A stretch of 55,526 bases of DNA, from assembly GCF_943193195.1 (NCBI RefSeq), contig NZ_CALPDG010000023.1, forward strand, positions 1 to 55,526. Direction: 5' to 3'. Positions 16,101-24,925 of the stretch are shown here, in pieces. How positions within the stretch are numbered: position 1 is the stretch's first letter; the number at the start of each line of letters is the position of its first letter. The position numbers were made by a program, and so were the translations under genes. The DNA is from Mediterraneibacter agrestimuris (GTDB lineage Bacteria; Bacillota; Clostridia; Lachnospirales; Lachnospiraceae). The notes beneath the pieces are model-generated. The model saw nothing but the letters and a program-made list of their open reading frames with translations, was not told where the DNA came from and did not search any database.

Positions 16101-16970
16101 CATATCTTCCGGCAATGGCGCGGTGAATTCCATTTGCTCCCCGGTGATCGGATGAGCAAATCGCAGCGTATGAGAATGCAGCGCCTGACGGCTGATAAAT
16201 TCCATGTCGGGATTGTATAGATAGTCACCGATCAGCGGAAAGCCGAGATATTTCATATGAATACGAATCTGATGGGTGCGTCCTGTTTCCAGATAAAGGG
16301 AGACAAGGCTGTGCCCGTTTTTTTCTTCTATGACTTTATAATGAGTTACGGCGCATTCCCCACGTTCAAAATCTACGGCACGTTCAATGACTGAACCAGG
16401 TCTGCGGGAGAGGGGAGCATCGATCGTCCCGGAGGAAGGGGTGACACTGCCTCTTACGATTGCCAGATATTCCCGGTTAACTGTATGTTTATATGCATAA
16501 GAAGACAGGATGTTGGAACTGACCATGTGCTTTGCTATAACGGTTATGCCGGATGTGTCCCGGTCCAGCCGGTTGGTGCAGCGGAAAATAAATGGCTTGT
16601 TCTGCTGCTGGTAATAGTATGCGCATGCATTTGCCAGTGAATGATGATAGTTGTTCATAGAAGGATGGATTGGCAGCCCGGCAGGCTTATTGACAACAAG
16701 GATGTCTTCATCCTCATAGAGAATGTTTAAAGGAATATCTGTGGGCGGTATCTTTTCCGAAACCTGTTCTTCCTGAATCCGAATGACCAGTTCGTCTCCG
16801 GCGGACAATGTCTGGGTGAGATAGTACCAGACACCGTTTACCAGTACGCTTTTGTGCATTTTCTTTAGTTCCGTCAGATTTTGACGAGAATAGCCGCGGC
16901 GGCGCAAGTATTGTTCAATGCGTAATCCCTCGTCAATTTTTGTGATTTTATAAGTAAGTGTCCGGTTCAT
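16083..16970 (-). CDS. RluA-family RNA pseudouridine synthase
   Basis: 295 residues. Residues 12-65 form an S4-like RNA-binding domain (EGLRIEQYLRRRGYSRQN). The catalytic domain follows: ILYEDEDILVVNKPAGLPIHP, and then the catalytic Asp at about residue 136 in NRLDRDTSG. Other conserved parts are YLAIVRG, SLYLETGRTHQIRIHM and GFPLIGDYLY. It converts uridine to pseudouridine in rRNA or tRNA. The exact target (RluC/RluD-like or TruC-like) cannot be told from sequence alone. It runs against the ABC exporter pair and is followed on its own strand upstream by the GntR gene. Confidence 0.92.
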   Translation of the reverse strand: MNRTLTYKITKIDEGLRIEQYLRRRGYSRQNLTELKKMHKSVLVNGVWYYLTQTLSAGDELVIRIQEEQVSEKIPPTDIPLNILYEDEDILVVNKPAGLPIHPSMNNYHHSLANACAYYYQQQNKPFIFRCTNRLDRDTSGITVIAKHMVSSNILSSYAYKHTVNREYLAIVRGSVTPSSGTIDAPLSRRPGSVIERAVDFERGECAVTHYKVIEEKNGHSLVSLYLETGRTHQIRIHMKYLGFPLIGDYLYNPDMEFISRQALHSHTLRFAHPITGEQMEFTAPLPEDMKSVLE

Positions 16971-17030
16971 AAACTCTCCAAAATATTTTCATAAAAATAG
17001 GACAAGTAAATGTCCTATTACACTTATTGA

Positions 17031-17729
17031 TTAATAATAAATTTTAGTTTCTCCGCTGATGGTTTCCTGAATAGACGAGCCTACAGCTTCTTTTGCCTTT
17101 GTAATATCTCTTTGCTTGATGGCATCAAGCAGAAGTGCATTTCTCTTATCCATCGGTTCCAATCCATACAGTTTAAAATATCGTTCCAGCAGCATGACAT
17201 TTGGAATCTTGAATGAGGAAAATAAAATCGGCAGCAGGATATTTCCTGAAAATACAGTGAGCAGATGATCAAATTCATACATCAGCTCTGCCCATTCCCG
17301 GGGGAGTGTCTTTTCTTGAAATGCCATGTAGACAATCTGTAATTCCTGAAGGTTTTCCCCTGTCATAACGGGAACCGCCCGTTCCAGTGCGTAGTCCATG
17401 CAGATTCGCCGTATGTCCAGTACAGAGTGAATGTAATCCTCGGTAATACTGCCGTTTTTCATAATTGCAATTAGAATATCAACCGTGCTATGTTTCTTAT
17501 AGTCTGCAACGTAAGTTCCCTGCCGGGGAATGATATTCAAAAATCCGCGGTTCGCCAGATCCACGATTCCATCATTGACTACAGAGCGGGAAATCTGCAT
17601 CTGTCTGGCGAGGTCACGCTCAGGCGGGAGCTTTTCACCGATGGAAAGCTCTCCGGAAAGTATCATGGATTCAATTTCTGTAACAAATAACTCCTTTAAT
17701 GTCGGGGAACTGATTTTCTTAAATTCCAT
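17031..17729 (-). CDS. GntR family (FadR/FCD type) transcriptional regulator
   Basis: 232 residues. The N-terminal winged helix is typical of GntR: LKELFVTEIESMILSGELSI, GEKLPPERDLARQMQISRSV, then GFLNIIPRQGTYVADY. The rest is an all-helical FCD-like ligand domain (DIRRICMDYALERAVP, LMYEFDHLL). Such regulators usually answer to small organic acids or sugar acids; the ligand here is unknown. ATG 17729 has AAAGGAG upstream on the minus strand; the open frame begins at 17789 but lacks one. The divergent neighbour is the broken Crp/Fnr gene, so any original partner may be lost. Confidence 0.88.
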   Translation of the reverse strand: MEFKKISSPTLKELFVTEIESMILSGELSIGEKLPPERDLARQMQISRSVVNDGIVDLANRGFLNIIPRQGTYVADYKKHSTVDILIAIMKNGSITEDYIHSVLDIRRICMDYALERAVPVMTGENLQELQIVYMAFQEKTLPREWAELMYEFDHLLTVFSGNILLPILFSSFKIPNVMLLERYFKLYGLEPMDKRNALLLDAIKQRDITKAKEAVGSSIQETISGETKIYY

Positions 17730-17933
17730 AGGCGGCTCCTTTCGCTGCTTTATGTAAATCATTTTAAGTGAGGGTGAATGAAAATGCAAGTGATATAAAA
17801 ATTATTAATTATACAAATTAGACAAAAAGGGCATGATGTATTTATGCAAATAGTAAAAAAGTTGAAAATCCAGACACCTGTCGTTAATGTAAAAAACAGA
17901 AATCAAGTACAATACGGGAGAAGGGATGATTCC

Positions 17934-18235
17934 ATGGAAATCTTAAATTTATTACCTAGCAAAGAACGAGAATATGTAAAAAAAGTGTTTTCTGGCTGTC
18001 CGCAGGAAATCAAAGATATGATGAGGCTGTTGGAAGTTGAAAAGGACTGTAATTTTATCTATGCAGGTACTCCCTGCAGATATGTGTATCTGCTTTTGAA
18101 GGGAAAGGCTGCCGGGATTGATATGCAGATTCAGGGCAAGACATACAGATTCAAAGAATTTCACCCAGGAAGATTTTTGGGAGAATTTGAATGTATTGCT
18201 GATATACCAAACTATTCTATTCAAAAGTCGGCTAT
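17934..18235 (+). pseudogene. Crp/Fnr-type regulator, truncated by a mobile-element fragment
   Basis: About 100 residues of a cyclic-nucleotide-binding fold remain (EILNLLPSKEREYVKKVF, CNFIYAGTPCRYVYLLLKGK, HPGRFLGEFECIADIPNYSI). The C-terminal half of that fold and the whole helix-turn-helix are missing. The sequence breaks near 18230, exactly where a MobA fragment on the other strand begins, and the frame then runs a few foreign codons to a stop at 18269. ATG 17934 has a GGGAGAAGGG site. It cannot bind DNA as it stands. Confidence 0.8.
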
Positions 18236-18589
18236 CATGCCTTTGGAAACAAAAAACTCCCGGCAGTAGTCACGGATAAGGTCGGCGTATTGTCCCGGCG
18301 GGATTTCCCTTGGGATGGCAAGCACGAACCTCCGGGCAAGCTGGGAGTTCCATTGTTTTTCCTGCGCTTCGGCAGAGTTCCATAAAGTGTTGCGGTCTGC
18401 ATACTCCGGCGGCGCATGGGGCGGGAGCAGGATTTCTTTGTGGGTGACTTCGTTCTTGTAGGGATAGTATTTCTGTTGCTGGTCGTATTCAGAGAACAGT
18501 CTCTCGCCGCTCTGGTAGGCGGCGGCAGAAACAGCGGATTCATTGTTGCTCCGCTTGATGATGGTGATTTTACAGTGCGGGCATGGCAA
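18225..18589 (-). pseudogene. MobA/MobL relaxase, N-terminal fragment
   Basis: The first 120 residues of a MobA/MobL-family relaxase: MPCPHCKITIIKRS, SAVSAAAYQSGERLFSEYDQ, KEILLPPHAPPEY, LARRFVLAIPREIP, FFVSKGMIADF. Full-length members are several times longer and continue past GMIADF into the catalytic His region, which is absent. The start is TTG 18589 with a GGAGG-rich region upstream. The cut end joins the Crp/Fnr gene, so this is the scar of a mobilisable plasmid or element. Confidence 0.85.
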
Positions 18590-18623
18590 GTGTACGCCCT
18601 CCTTCCTCCCGGATTCCGGGCAT

Positions 18624-18655
18624 AGAAAAAGCAGGATACCTTTTCAGATTTCCTG
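18624..18655. terminator. Hairpin upstream of the MobA fragment
   Basis: aagcagga and tcctgctt pair around a 14-base loop. There is no long T run, so terminator function is uncertain. Confidence 0.4.
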
Positions 18656-18732
18656 CTTGGGTGTGCCGCTGGTAAGCGGAAGATATTTAGTTTTTTGATG
18701 GCCTGTCAATTCGACAAACCGGAAGTTGTCTA

Positions 18733-19203
18733 TTATCTGATACAGGCTTTGGCAGTATAGGATTCAATGTCAATCTTAACCACATTTACTGCACTTGCCA
18801 TCTTATCGTTGATCTCATGTTCTTCTCCAGTCTGTACTTTCATAAGAACACTAAGTGCTTTACATTTTTCTTTTATGTCCTCAATCATTATTGCTTTACC
18901 TCGACACATAACGCTCTCATACGCTGCTCCATATTTGCAAGGCATATCCGCTGTAATAAGCGATTCACCTCTGTCAATTTCTACAAATACATTCCTGTTT
19001 TCTTTGAGGCACTCCAGTTTGTGTCCTTCTTTCGCACAATGCACATAAAATGTCAGCTTCCCCTTTTCCATTTGATAGCCATAATGCAATGGTACAATAT
19101 AAGGAAATTCACCGTCAAACATTCCCAAATGCATATATCTTGTTGACGCAATAATTTTCTCGATTCTATCAATGTTGGTAATCTCTCTATCTTTTCTTCG
19201 CAT
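18733..19203 (-). CDS. Pyridoxamine 5'-phosphate oxidase-like flavin-fold protein
   Basis: 156 residues of the split-barrel FMN-binding family: REITNIDRIEKIIAST, the strand pair YMHLGMFDGEFPYIVPLHYGY, KLTFYVHCAKEGHKLECL and VFVEIDRG. Close relatives include NimA-like nitroreductases and other flavin oxidoreductases; the actual substrate is unknown. AGGAGAAAAG stands before the ATG on the minus strand. The gene looks intact but sits between two broken genes (MobA fragment and GH78 tail), so it may have arrived with the mobile DNA. Confidence 0.85.
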   Translation of the reverse strand: MRRKDREITNIDRIEKIIASTRYMHLGMFDGEFPYIVPLHYGYQMEKGKLTFYVHCAKEGHKLECLKENRNVFVEIDRGESLITADMPCKYGAAYESVMCRGKAIMIEDIKEKCKALSVLMKVQTGEEHEINDKMASAVNVVKIDIESYTAKACIR

Positions 19204-19299
19204 AGTTTCTTTTCTCCTATCAATCCTGATTTGTCGCTGGCTCTATTATACAGCTTTAACTTGCTAAATGGAATACGCTTTCTGAAAAGATTTCCGGGT

Positions 19300-19978
19300 G
19301 GCAAATCCACAAAGGGGTAGTGATTACAGGGAAACTGCGGAAAAGGCAGCGAAAGCTTTTCATTTCATTGCCGCAAAAGAGGGGGTGATCCACTCCGACA
19401 GACAGGCAGAATATGTGCGTGCAATTGCATTTGATCTGTTGAACGAAGAGGAAAAGAAACAGGCTGCAGGAAAACTGAATCAGATGGTTGTGGATAACGA
19501 TTACTACTTGAATACGGGATTTCTCTCTACTCCGGCATTGTGTAAAGTGCTGACAGAATATGATTATACAGAGACCGCTTATCGTCTCTTGCTGCAGGAA
19601 ACCATGCCGGGATGGCTTTATGCTGTAAAGAAAGGTGCGACAACCATCTGGGAGAACTGGGACGGCATTAATGAAAAAGGAGAAGTGAAAGCCTCTCTGA
19701 ATCATTATTCATATGGAGCTGTATGCGGCTGGCTCTTTTCCGATGTCTGTGGTATCCGATTAGTAAACGGACAGGTGCAGATCAATCCTCACCCGCATCC
19801 ACTGTTGGAACATGTGGAAGCAAGCTACCAGTCTCCGGTGGGTAAGATTGTGAGCGGATGGGTGTATGAGAATGGAATTGTCAGATATCATGTGGAAATT
19901 CCTGCAAATGTGCGGGCGGAAGTAGTTCTGCCGGATGGCAGAAGTGAAATTGTCGGAGCTGGAGTGTGGAAATTTTAA
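19300..19978 (+). pseudogene. GH78 alpha-L-rhamnosidase, C-terminal fragment
   Basis: About 225 residues match the end of a bacterial rhamnosidase: the (alpha/alpha)6 barrel part YRETAEKAAKAF, DNDYYLNTGFLSTPALCKVL, PGWLYAVKKGATTIWENWDG, SLNHYSYGAVCGWLF, and the C-terminal beta domain ending GAGVWKF. Family members are about 700-1000 residues, so most of the enzyme is gone. The break lies near 19300-19310, with no ribosome site there. A terminator follows. Confidence 0.8.
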
Positions 19979-19987
19979 AAACAGAAA

Positions 19988-20028
19988 AAGAAGATGCTGT
20001 CACAGGAAACAGATGGCATCTTCTTTTT
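19988..20028 (+). terminator. Terminator after the GH78 fragment
   Basis: aagaagatgc and gcatcttctt pair and are followed by T6. Confidence 0.8.
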
Positions 20029-20118
20029 TACCCTTATGGTTTCTTGAACGTCAATATCTTTTACAAATTCATCTAAAGTCATATCAAAATAATCACTTAA
20101 CATAACTAACTGTTGAAA
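20028..20118 (-). pseudogene. Xre-type regulator, fragment
   Basis: On the minus strand about 30 codons (QQLVMLSDYFDMTLDEFVKD...) match the end of an Xre helix-turn-helix domain. No start and no DNA-binding helix remain. The adjacent bases to 20256 on the plus strand encode a short unrecognised tail (DLVEPDIYKQKYKAQAKRED...), probably another remnant. Confidence 0.45.
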
Positions 20119-20390
20119 AGCGGGATATGATTGACCTGCCGGAAACTCTTACATTATGGATGGTTGGATCTGGTTGAACCAGATATATACAAGCAAAAAT
20201 ATAAAGCTCAGGCAAAAAGAGAAGATTATGTTAAATATTTGGCAAAAAGGAATTGACGAATTTATTAAAAAAGAATAAACTTGAAATATAACAGTTCCGA
20301 AAATATCTTGGTTCAACCAAGAAAAGACAAAAGAGAATATGAGAAATTGGAGCTTGCATGAAGAAAAATAAGAGGAAAGGAAGTGGAGAA

Positions 20391-23087
20391 ATGGCAGAAG
20401 AAAGAACGTTAATTCTAAAGCTTGGACAGATGATCACAGACCGAATCGGTGTAAAGGTCACCGTCAACGATCCGGAGTATTGGGGACTGGCAGAAGTTCT
20501 TACAGATGAGATGGCGGAGGTCTGTCTTGCAATGAAGGTGCGTAAGCCAATGACTCTGGAAGAAATCGCGAAAAAGAGCGGCAAGGATATGAAACGTGTG
20601 GAAGAGCTTTTGCAGGAGATGTCCGTCATTGGTATGATCGAGTATAACTGGGAGAATGCAGATCATCATAAACAGTATGTACTGCCGATGTTTGTACCGG
20701 GATGTGCAGAATTTATGATGATGAATGAGAAGCAGGTGGAGGAACACCCGATCATTGCAGATTTCTTCGAGAATATGTCCCGTCTGCCTCTGGAAAAGGT
20801 GACGCCGATGGTGCCTCTTGGAGGTTCTGGAATCGGCATGCACGTCATTCCGGTAGAGAAGGCTATTCCGGCGCAGCAGCAGTCGGCAAGTGTAGAGCAC
20901 ATTTCACACTGGCTGAAAAAGTATCAGGATAAATACGCAGTAGGCGCATGTTCCTGCCGCCGTCAACAGAGAGTGCGAGGAGAAGGCTGCGGAGAGATTG
21001 AAGGAGATCTGTGTATTGGTGTAGGAGATATGGCAGATTATCTGGTGGAGACGAATAAGGGAAGATACATTGACTTTGATGAAGTGATGGAAATCCTGGA
21101 ACGCTCTGAGGAAAATGGATTCGTACACCAGATTACAAATATTGACGGTGAGGATAAGATTTTTGCAATCTGCAACTGTGCTCCGGGAGTCTGTAATGGT
21201 CTGCGTACTTCACAGCTCTTTAATACGCCGAACATGTCCCGTTCTGCATACCGTGCACATGTGGAGAAAGACAAATGTGTTGCCTGCGGACAGTGCGTAG
21301 AGGTTTGTCCGGTAGGCGCGGCAAAGCTGGGGCAGAAGCTTTGTACAAAGAACGGTGAGATTCAGTATCCCAAGGCGCTTCTTCCGGACACAGAGAAATG
21401 GGGACCGGATAAGTGGGACAGAAATTACCGTGACAGTGCCAAGATTAACTGCTATGATACTGGAACTGCTCCGTGTAAGACGGCATGTCCGGCACATCTT
21501 CCGGTACAGGGATATGTGAAGATGGCGGGAGAAGGCAGATACATGGAAGCTCTGAAGCTGATCAAGCATGAGAATCCATTCCCTGCAGTCTGCGGTGCGA
21601 TCTGCAACAGACGCTGTGAGGACGCATGTACAAGAGGAACCATTGATCAGGCAGTGGCAATAGATGAGATCAAGAAGTTTATTGCTGAACAGGAGTTAAA
21701 AGCGGAGAATCGTTACATACCGAAGTGCGAGAATCATGTGGGCGAGATGTTTGAACAGAAGATCGCGGTCATCGGAGCGGGACCGGCAGGAATGTCGGCG
21801 GCATACTATTTGAGGACTAAGGGATATCCGGTAACTATTTTTGAGAAAGAATCCAGAGCCGGAGGTATGCTGATGAATGGCATTCCGTCTTATCGTTTGG
21901 AAAAGGACATCATCGAAGCAGAGATTGATGTACTTCGTGCAATGGGAATCGAGTTCCGATACAATGTGGAGATTGGCAAAGATATTACGATCCAAAAGCT
22001 CCGCGATCAGGGATATAAAGCATTTTATTTGGCGATCGGCGCACAGGGTGGTCGTATGGCGGACATTCCGGGGGAAGATGGCGAAGGTGTTGTGACCGGA
22101 GTGGAGTTTCTTAAAAATGTTAATCTGAATGAAGCGGAAGCGAAAGTGGAAGGACGCAGTATTGTCATCGGCGGAGGTAACGTGGCGATCGATGTGGCAA
22201 GAACCGCACTTCGTGCGGGCTCCGGCGAGGTATCTATGGTTGTTCTGGAGACGAGAGAAGAGATGCCGGCGGCAAAGGACGAGATTTTAGAGGCGGAAGA
22301 GGAAGGCATTCAGATACGGAATAGTTGGGGACCGAAGGAAATCCTGCTGGAGAATAGGAAAGTCAAAGGCATCGTCCTGAAGAAGTGTGTTTCTGTGTTT
22401 GATGAGAATCATCGTTTCCGTCCGGTTTATGATGAGAATGACTGTATCACTCTGGAATGTGAAAATGTATTCCTATCTATAGGGCAGAGTATTCAGTGGG
22501 GAAATCTTTTGGAAGGTACGGCTGTGGAATTGAACCCTAACCAAACGGTGAAGGCAGATCCTGTGACCTATCAGACCGCAGATCCGGACATCTTCGCAGG
22601 AGGAGATATTTATACCGGACCGAAGTTTGCAATTGATGCGATCGCAGCGGGAAAGGAAGGTTGCGTATCAATTCATCGTTTTGTACATGAAGGTCATTCC
22701 CTGACACTGGCAAGAGATTTGCGGAAATTTGTTGAATTAAATAAAAACAATTTGGATATCGAAGAATTTGACAATGCAAAACGTCAGATTCCGGGTAAAA
22801 AAGCAGGAGTGGCTGCACAGACATTCCGTGATCTGCGCTCAACATTTACAGAAGAACAGATTCGCACCGAGGCGAAAAGATGTCTTGGCTGCGGAGCGAC
22901 TGTTGTAGATGAGAATAAATGTATCGGCTGTGGACTGTGTACCACACGGTGTGAATTTGATGCGATCCATTTAAGCCGAGACCTGCCGGAGGCAAGCCGG
23001 ATGCGGCCTGCGGAGGATAAACTGAAAGGTATCCTTCCATATGCTGCAAAACGGGCGATCAAGATTAAGCTAAACAAGAAGAAATAA
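20391..23087 (+). CDS. FAD/NAD(P)-dependent oxidoreductase with 4Fe-4S domains (GltD-like)
   Basis: About 898 residues. Order: an N-terminal region with a winged-helix-like part (about 40-90, MTLEEIAKKSGKDMKRVEEL); a Cys-rich part (ACSCRRQQ, CNCAPGVCNG); a ferredoxin 4Fe-4S motif (CVACGQCVEVCPVG); the GltD-type FeS region (CKTACPAHLPVQGYVKM, CGAICNRRCEDACTRG); FAD site KIAVIGAGPAGMSAAYYL; NAD(P) site IVIGGGNVAIDVARTAL; FAGGDIYTG; and a C-terminal ferredoxin motif (CIGCGLCTTRC). It likely passes electrons between NAD(P)H, flavin and FeS centres to an unknown acceptor. ATG 20391 or 20358 are possible starts. It precedes HypA, a DUF5692-type membrane protein and RpiB on the same strand. Confidence 0.85.
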   Translation: MAEERTLILKLGQMITDRIGVKVTVNDPEYWGLAEVLTDEMAEVCLAMKVRKPMTLEEIAKKSGKDMKRVEELLQEMSVIGMIEYNWENADHHKQYVLPMFVPGCAEFMMMNEKQVEEHPIIADFFENMSRLPLEKVTPMVPLGGSGIGMHVIPVEKAIPAQQQSASVEHISHWLKKYQDKYAVGACSCRRQQRVRGEGCGEIEGDLCIGVGDMADYLVETNKGRYIDFDEVMEILERSEENGFVHQITNIDGEDKIFAICNCAPGVCNGLRTSQLFNTPNMSRSAYRAHVEKDKCVACGQCVEVCPVGAAKLGQKLCTKNGEIQYPKALLPDTEKWGPDKWDRNYRDSAKINCYDTGTAPCKTACPAHLPVQGYVKMAGEGRYMEALKLIKHENPFPAVCGAICNRRCEDACTRGTIDQAVAIDEIKKFIAEQELKAENRYIPKCENHVGEMFEQKIAVIGAGPAGMSAAYYLRTKGYPVTIFEKESRAGGMLMNGIPSYRLEKDIIEAEIDVLRAMGIEFRYNVEIGKDITIQKLRDQGYKAFYLAIGAQGGRMADIPGEDGEGVVTGVEFLKNVNLNEAEAKVEGRSIVIGGGNVAIDVARTALRAGSGEVSMVVLETREEMPAAKDEILEAEEEGIQIRNSWGPKEILLENRKVKGIVLKKCVSVFDENHRFRPVYDENDCITLECENVFLSIGQSIQWGNLLEGTAVELNPNQTVKADPVTYQTADPDIFAGGDIYTGPKFAIDAIAAGKEGCVSIHRFVHEGHSLTLARDLRKFVELNKNNLDIEEFDNAKRQIPGKKAGVAAQTFRDLRSTFTEEQIRTEAKRCLGCGATVVDENKCIGCGLCTTRCEFDAIHLSRDLPEASRMRPAEDKLKGILPYAAKRAIKIKLNKKK

Positions 23088-23125
23088 AAAGCAATTCTGA
23101 TAAAAAATGAATTGTTATGAAAAGT

Positions 23126-23180
23126 AACAGTTCAGCGTAGGACTTTGCACTTGCTGTAAAGTCCGTAAAAAAGCGTGATG
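23126..23180 (+). repeat. Dispersed intergenic repeat, copy 3 (complete)
   Basis: aacagttcagcgtaggactt leads into a hairpin (ggactttgca / tgtaaagtcc) and the tail gtaaaaaagcgtgatgg. It matches 10475-10504 and, with changes, 14252-14304. Confidence 0.65.
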
Positions 23181-23187
23181 GAAAAAA

Positions 23188-23269
23188 GAATCCGCCCTTT
23201 CACCGTAGGTGAATTTAAAATAGGGCGGATTCAGTAACAGTGCAGCTGGAAGACTGAACTGTTACTATT
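23188..23269 (+). terminator. Two hairpins between the oxidoreductase and hypA
   Basis: The first has perfect 11-bp arms gaatccgccct (23188-23198) and agggcggattc (23222-23232). The second pairs agtaacagt with actgttact (about 23234-23267). Neither has a long T run, so they may be RNA-stability or attenuation elements rather than full stops. Confidence 0.5.
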
Positions 23270-23300
23270 AAAGAAAGAAGATCCAACGGAGGATATACAG

Positions 23301-23645
23301 ATGCATGAACTTGGAATCATCGTACATATTAACAAAGCATTGCACGGTATTGCAGAAGAGAACCAGCTGTCCAAGATTGGTTCCGTGACATTGGAAATCG
23401 GTGAAGTCAGTACGATTGTTCCAGAGTATCTTATGGACTGCTGGGCGTATTACCGGAAGAAGTTCCCGCTGATCGAAGAGGCAGAACTGAAATACGAAAT
23501 GCTCTCGGCAGTGACCTATTGTGAAGACTGCAGCCAGACCTATCCCACGGTGCAGTACGGGCGAGAGTGTCCTTACTGCCACAGTGGGAAGACTTATCTG
23601 GCAGCAGGTGATGAGTGTAATATTAAAGAGATAGAAGCACAGTAG
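23301..23645 (+). CDS. hypA: HypA-like nickel metallochaperone
   Basis: 114 residues. The N terminus MHELGI holds the nickel-binding His2 of HypA/HybF, and the zinc site is made of Cys74, Cys77, Cys90 and Cys93 (CEDC and CPYC). HypA delivers nickel to NiFe hydrogenase, or to urease in some species. GGAGGATATACAG precedes ATG 23301. No hydrogenase structural gene or other hyp gene lies in the window; the neighbours are an FeS/flavin oxidoreductase and a membrane protein. It may therefore serve a nickel enzyme elsewhere, or have another metal role in this cluster. Confidence 0.9.
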   Translation: MHELGIIVHINKALHGIAEENQLSKIGSVTLEIGEVSTIVPEYLMDCWAYYRKKFPLIEEAELKYEMLSAVTYCEDCSQTYPTVQYGRECPYCHSGKTYLAAGDECNIKEIEAQ

Positions 23646-23681
23646 TTACAAGTTTTTCTAAAGAAATGAGGAGGCATTTTT

Positions 23682-24731
23682 ATGTTATTTCATGTGTATG
23701 GCGGAAACGCCTTGTATCAGTGGATTGCAATGCTGGGAGTATTGCTCGGATTGATTTTGTTAAATGAAGCCGCAAGAAGAACGAAACAGGGCGGAATTGT
23801 AATGTTTTTTGTAATTCCGGTTGTTCTGACTATCTATTTCATTGCCATTGCGGTATCAGCAGGAGCAGGCAAAGAATGGGCGCTGAACAATCAGACCTAT
23901 CAGTATATGAACGGCTGGTTTCACTATGCGAAGCTATACGCTTCACTGGCGGGCTGTATCGGATTCATGATGATTAAATACGAATGGGGGATCGGTAAGA
24001 AGCACTGGTTCAAAGCATTTCCGTTTGCGATCGTGGCGATCAATATCCTGATTGCAGTTGCCAGTGATTTTGAATCTGCGGTCAATGGCTGGTACAGATG
24101 GTGGCTGTCTTCCGAGGACGTATGGCTGTATGGCGGCTGGCACAATGTATTCAATGGTCTTGCGGGAATTATCAATATTTTCTGTATGACAGGCTGGTGG
24201 GCAGTTTATTCATCTAAAGATAAGAAAGATATGATCTGGCCGGATATGATCTGGGTATATATCATTGTATATGATGTATGGAACTTCGCTTATACATACA
24301 ATTGTCTGCCGACCCATTCATGGTTCTGCGGAATCGCGCTTCTGCTGGCTCCGACAATCGCGGCGCTGTTATGGAACAAGGGCGGCTGGATCATGAACCG
24401 TGCAAATACACTGTGTATCTGGTGTATGTTCGCGCAGGTATTTCCACTCTTCCAAGAGACATTGTCCGATGGGACACAGATGTTCCCGTGGGCAACACTT
24501 CCGGTTCTGTATAAGGACGGAACTTTAAACGGAATTGCGGCAGGCGGTAATGCAAATGCAAATCCGACTATGATGACAGTAGTTAGTGTTCTCGCGCTGA
24601 TCGTAAATGTAGCAGCATTGATCTACATCATCAGAACGGCAATGAAGACAAAGACAAATCCATATAAGGGAGAAATCTTTACAGAATTCAAGTACTACAA
24701 AGATGCAGCAGCAAGAGCTGAGATCAAATAA
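23682..24731 (+). CDS. DUF5692-type polytopic membrane protein
   Basis: 349 residues with about ten hydrophobic segments and many Trp residues in loops (GWYRWWLSSEDVWLYGGWHN, MTGWWAVYSS, WPDMIWVYIIVYDVWNFAYT). I believe it is the DUF5692 family, whose function is unknown. GAGGAGG lies before ATG 23682, 36 bases after hypA, so the two are likely co-transcribed. The aromatic, conserved-looking loops suggest binding of a small ligand or cofactor, but nothing more can be said. The family name is from memory and should be checked by domain search. Confidence 0.7.
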   Translation: MLFHVYGGNALYQWIAMLGVLLGLILLNEAARRTKQGGIVMFFVIPVVLTIYFIAIAVSAGAGKEWALNNQTYQYMNGWFHYAKLYASLAGCIGFMMIKYEWGIGKKHWFKAFPFAIVAINILIAVASDFESAVNGWYRWWLSSEDVWLYGGWHNVFNGLAGIINIFCMTGWWAVYSSKDKKDMIWPDMIWVYIIVYDVWNFAYTYNCLPTHSWFCGIALLLAPTIAALLWNKGGWIMNRANTLCIWCMFAQVFPLFQETLSDGTQMFPWATLPVLYKDGTLNGIAAGGNANANPTMMTVVSVLALIVNVAALIYIIRTAMKTKTNPYKGEIFTEFKYYKDAAARAEIK

Positions 24732-24925
24732 TTAAATGAAGTTGTAAGTTAATTGTTTTTGAATTTGATTCTTGACATTGGAGCTGAAATGGCTGAAAAT
24801 AGGAGATGGTGTGATTAGTGTGCAAAATTCCATCGCCAAGGGTGATTTTGCATGGATCTTTGCACGTTACTGCGAACAGAGTGAACAGTAAAAATAAATT
24901 GGATTGGGTAAAGGAGAATTGGAAT

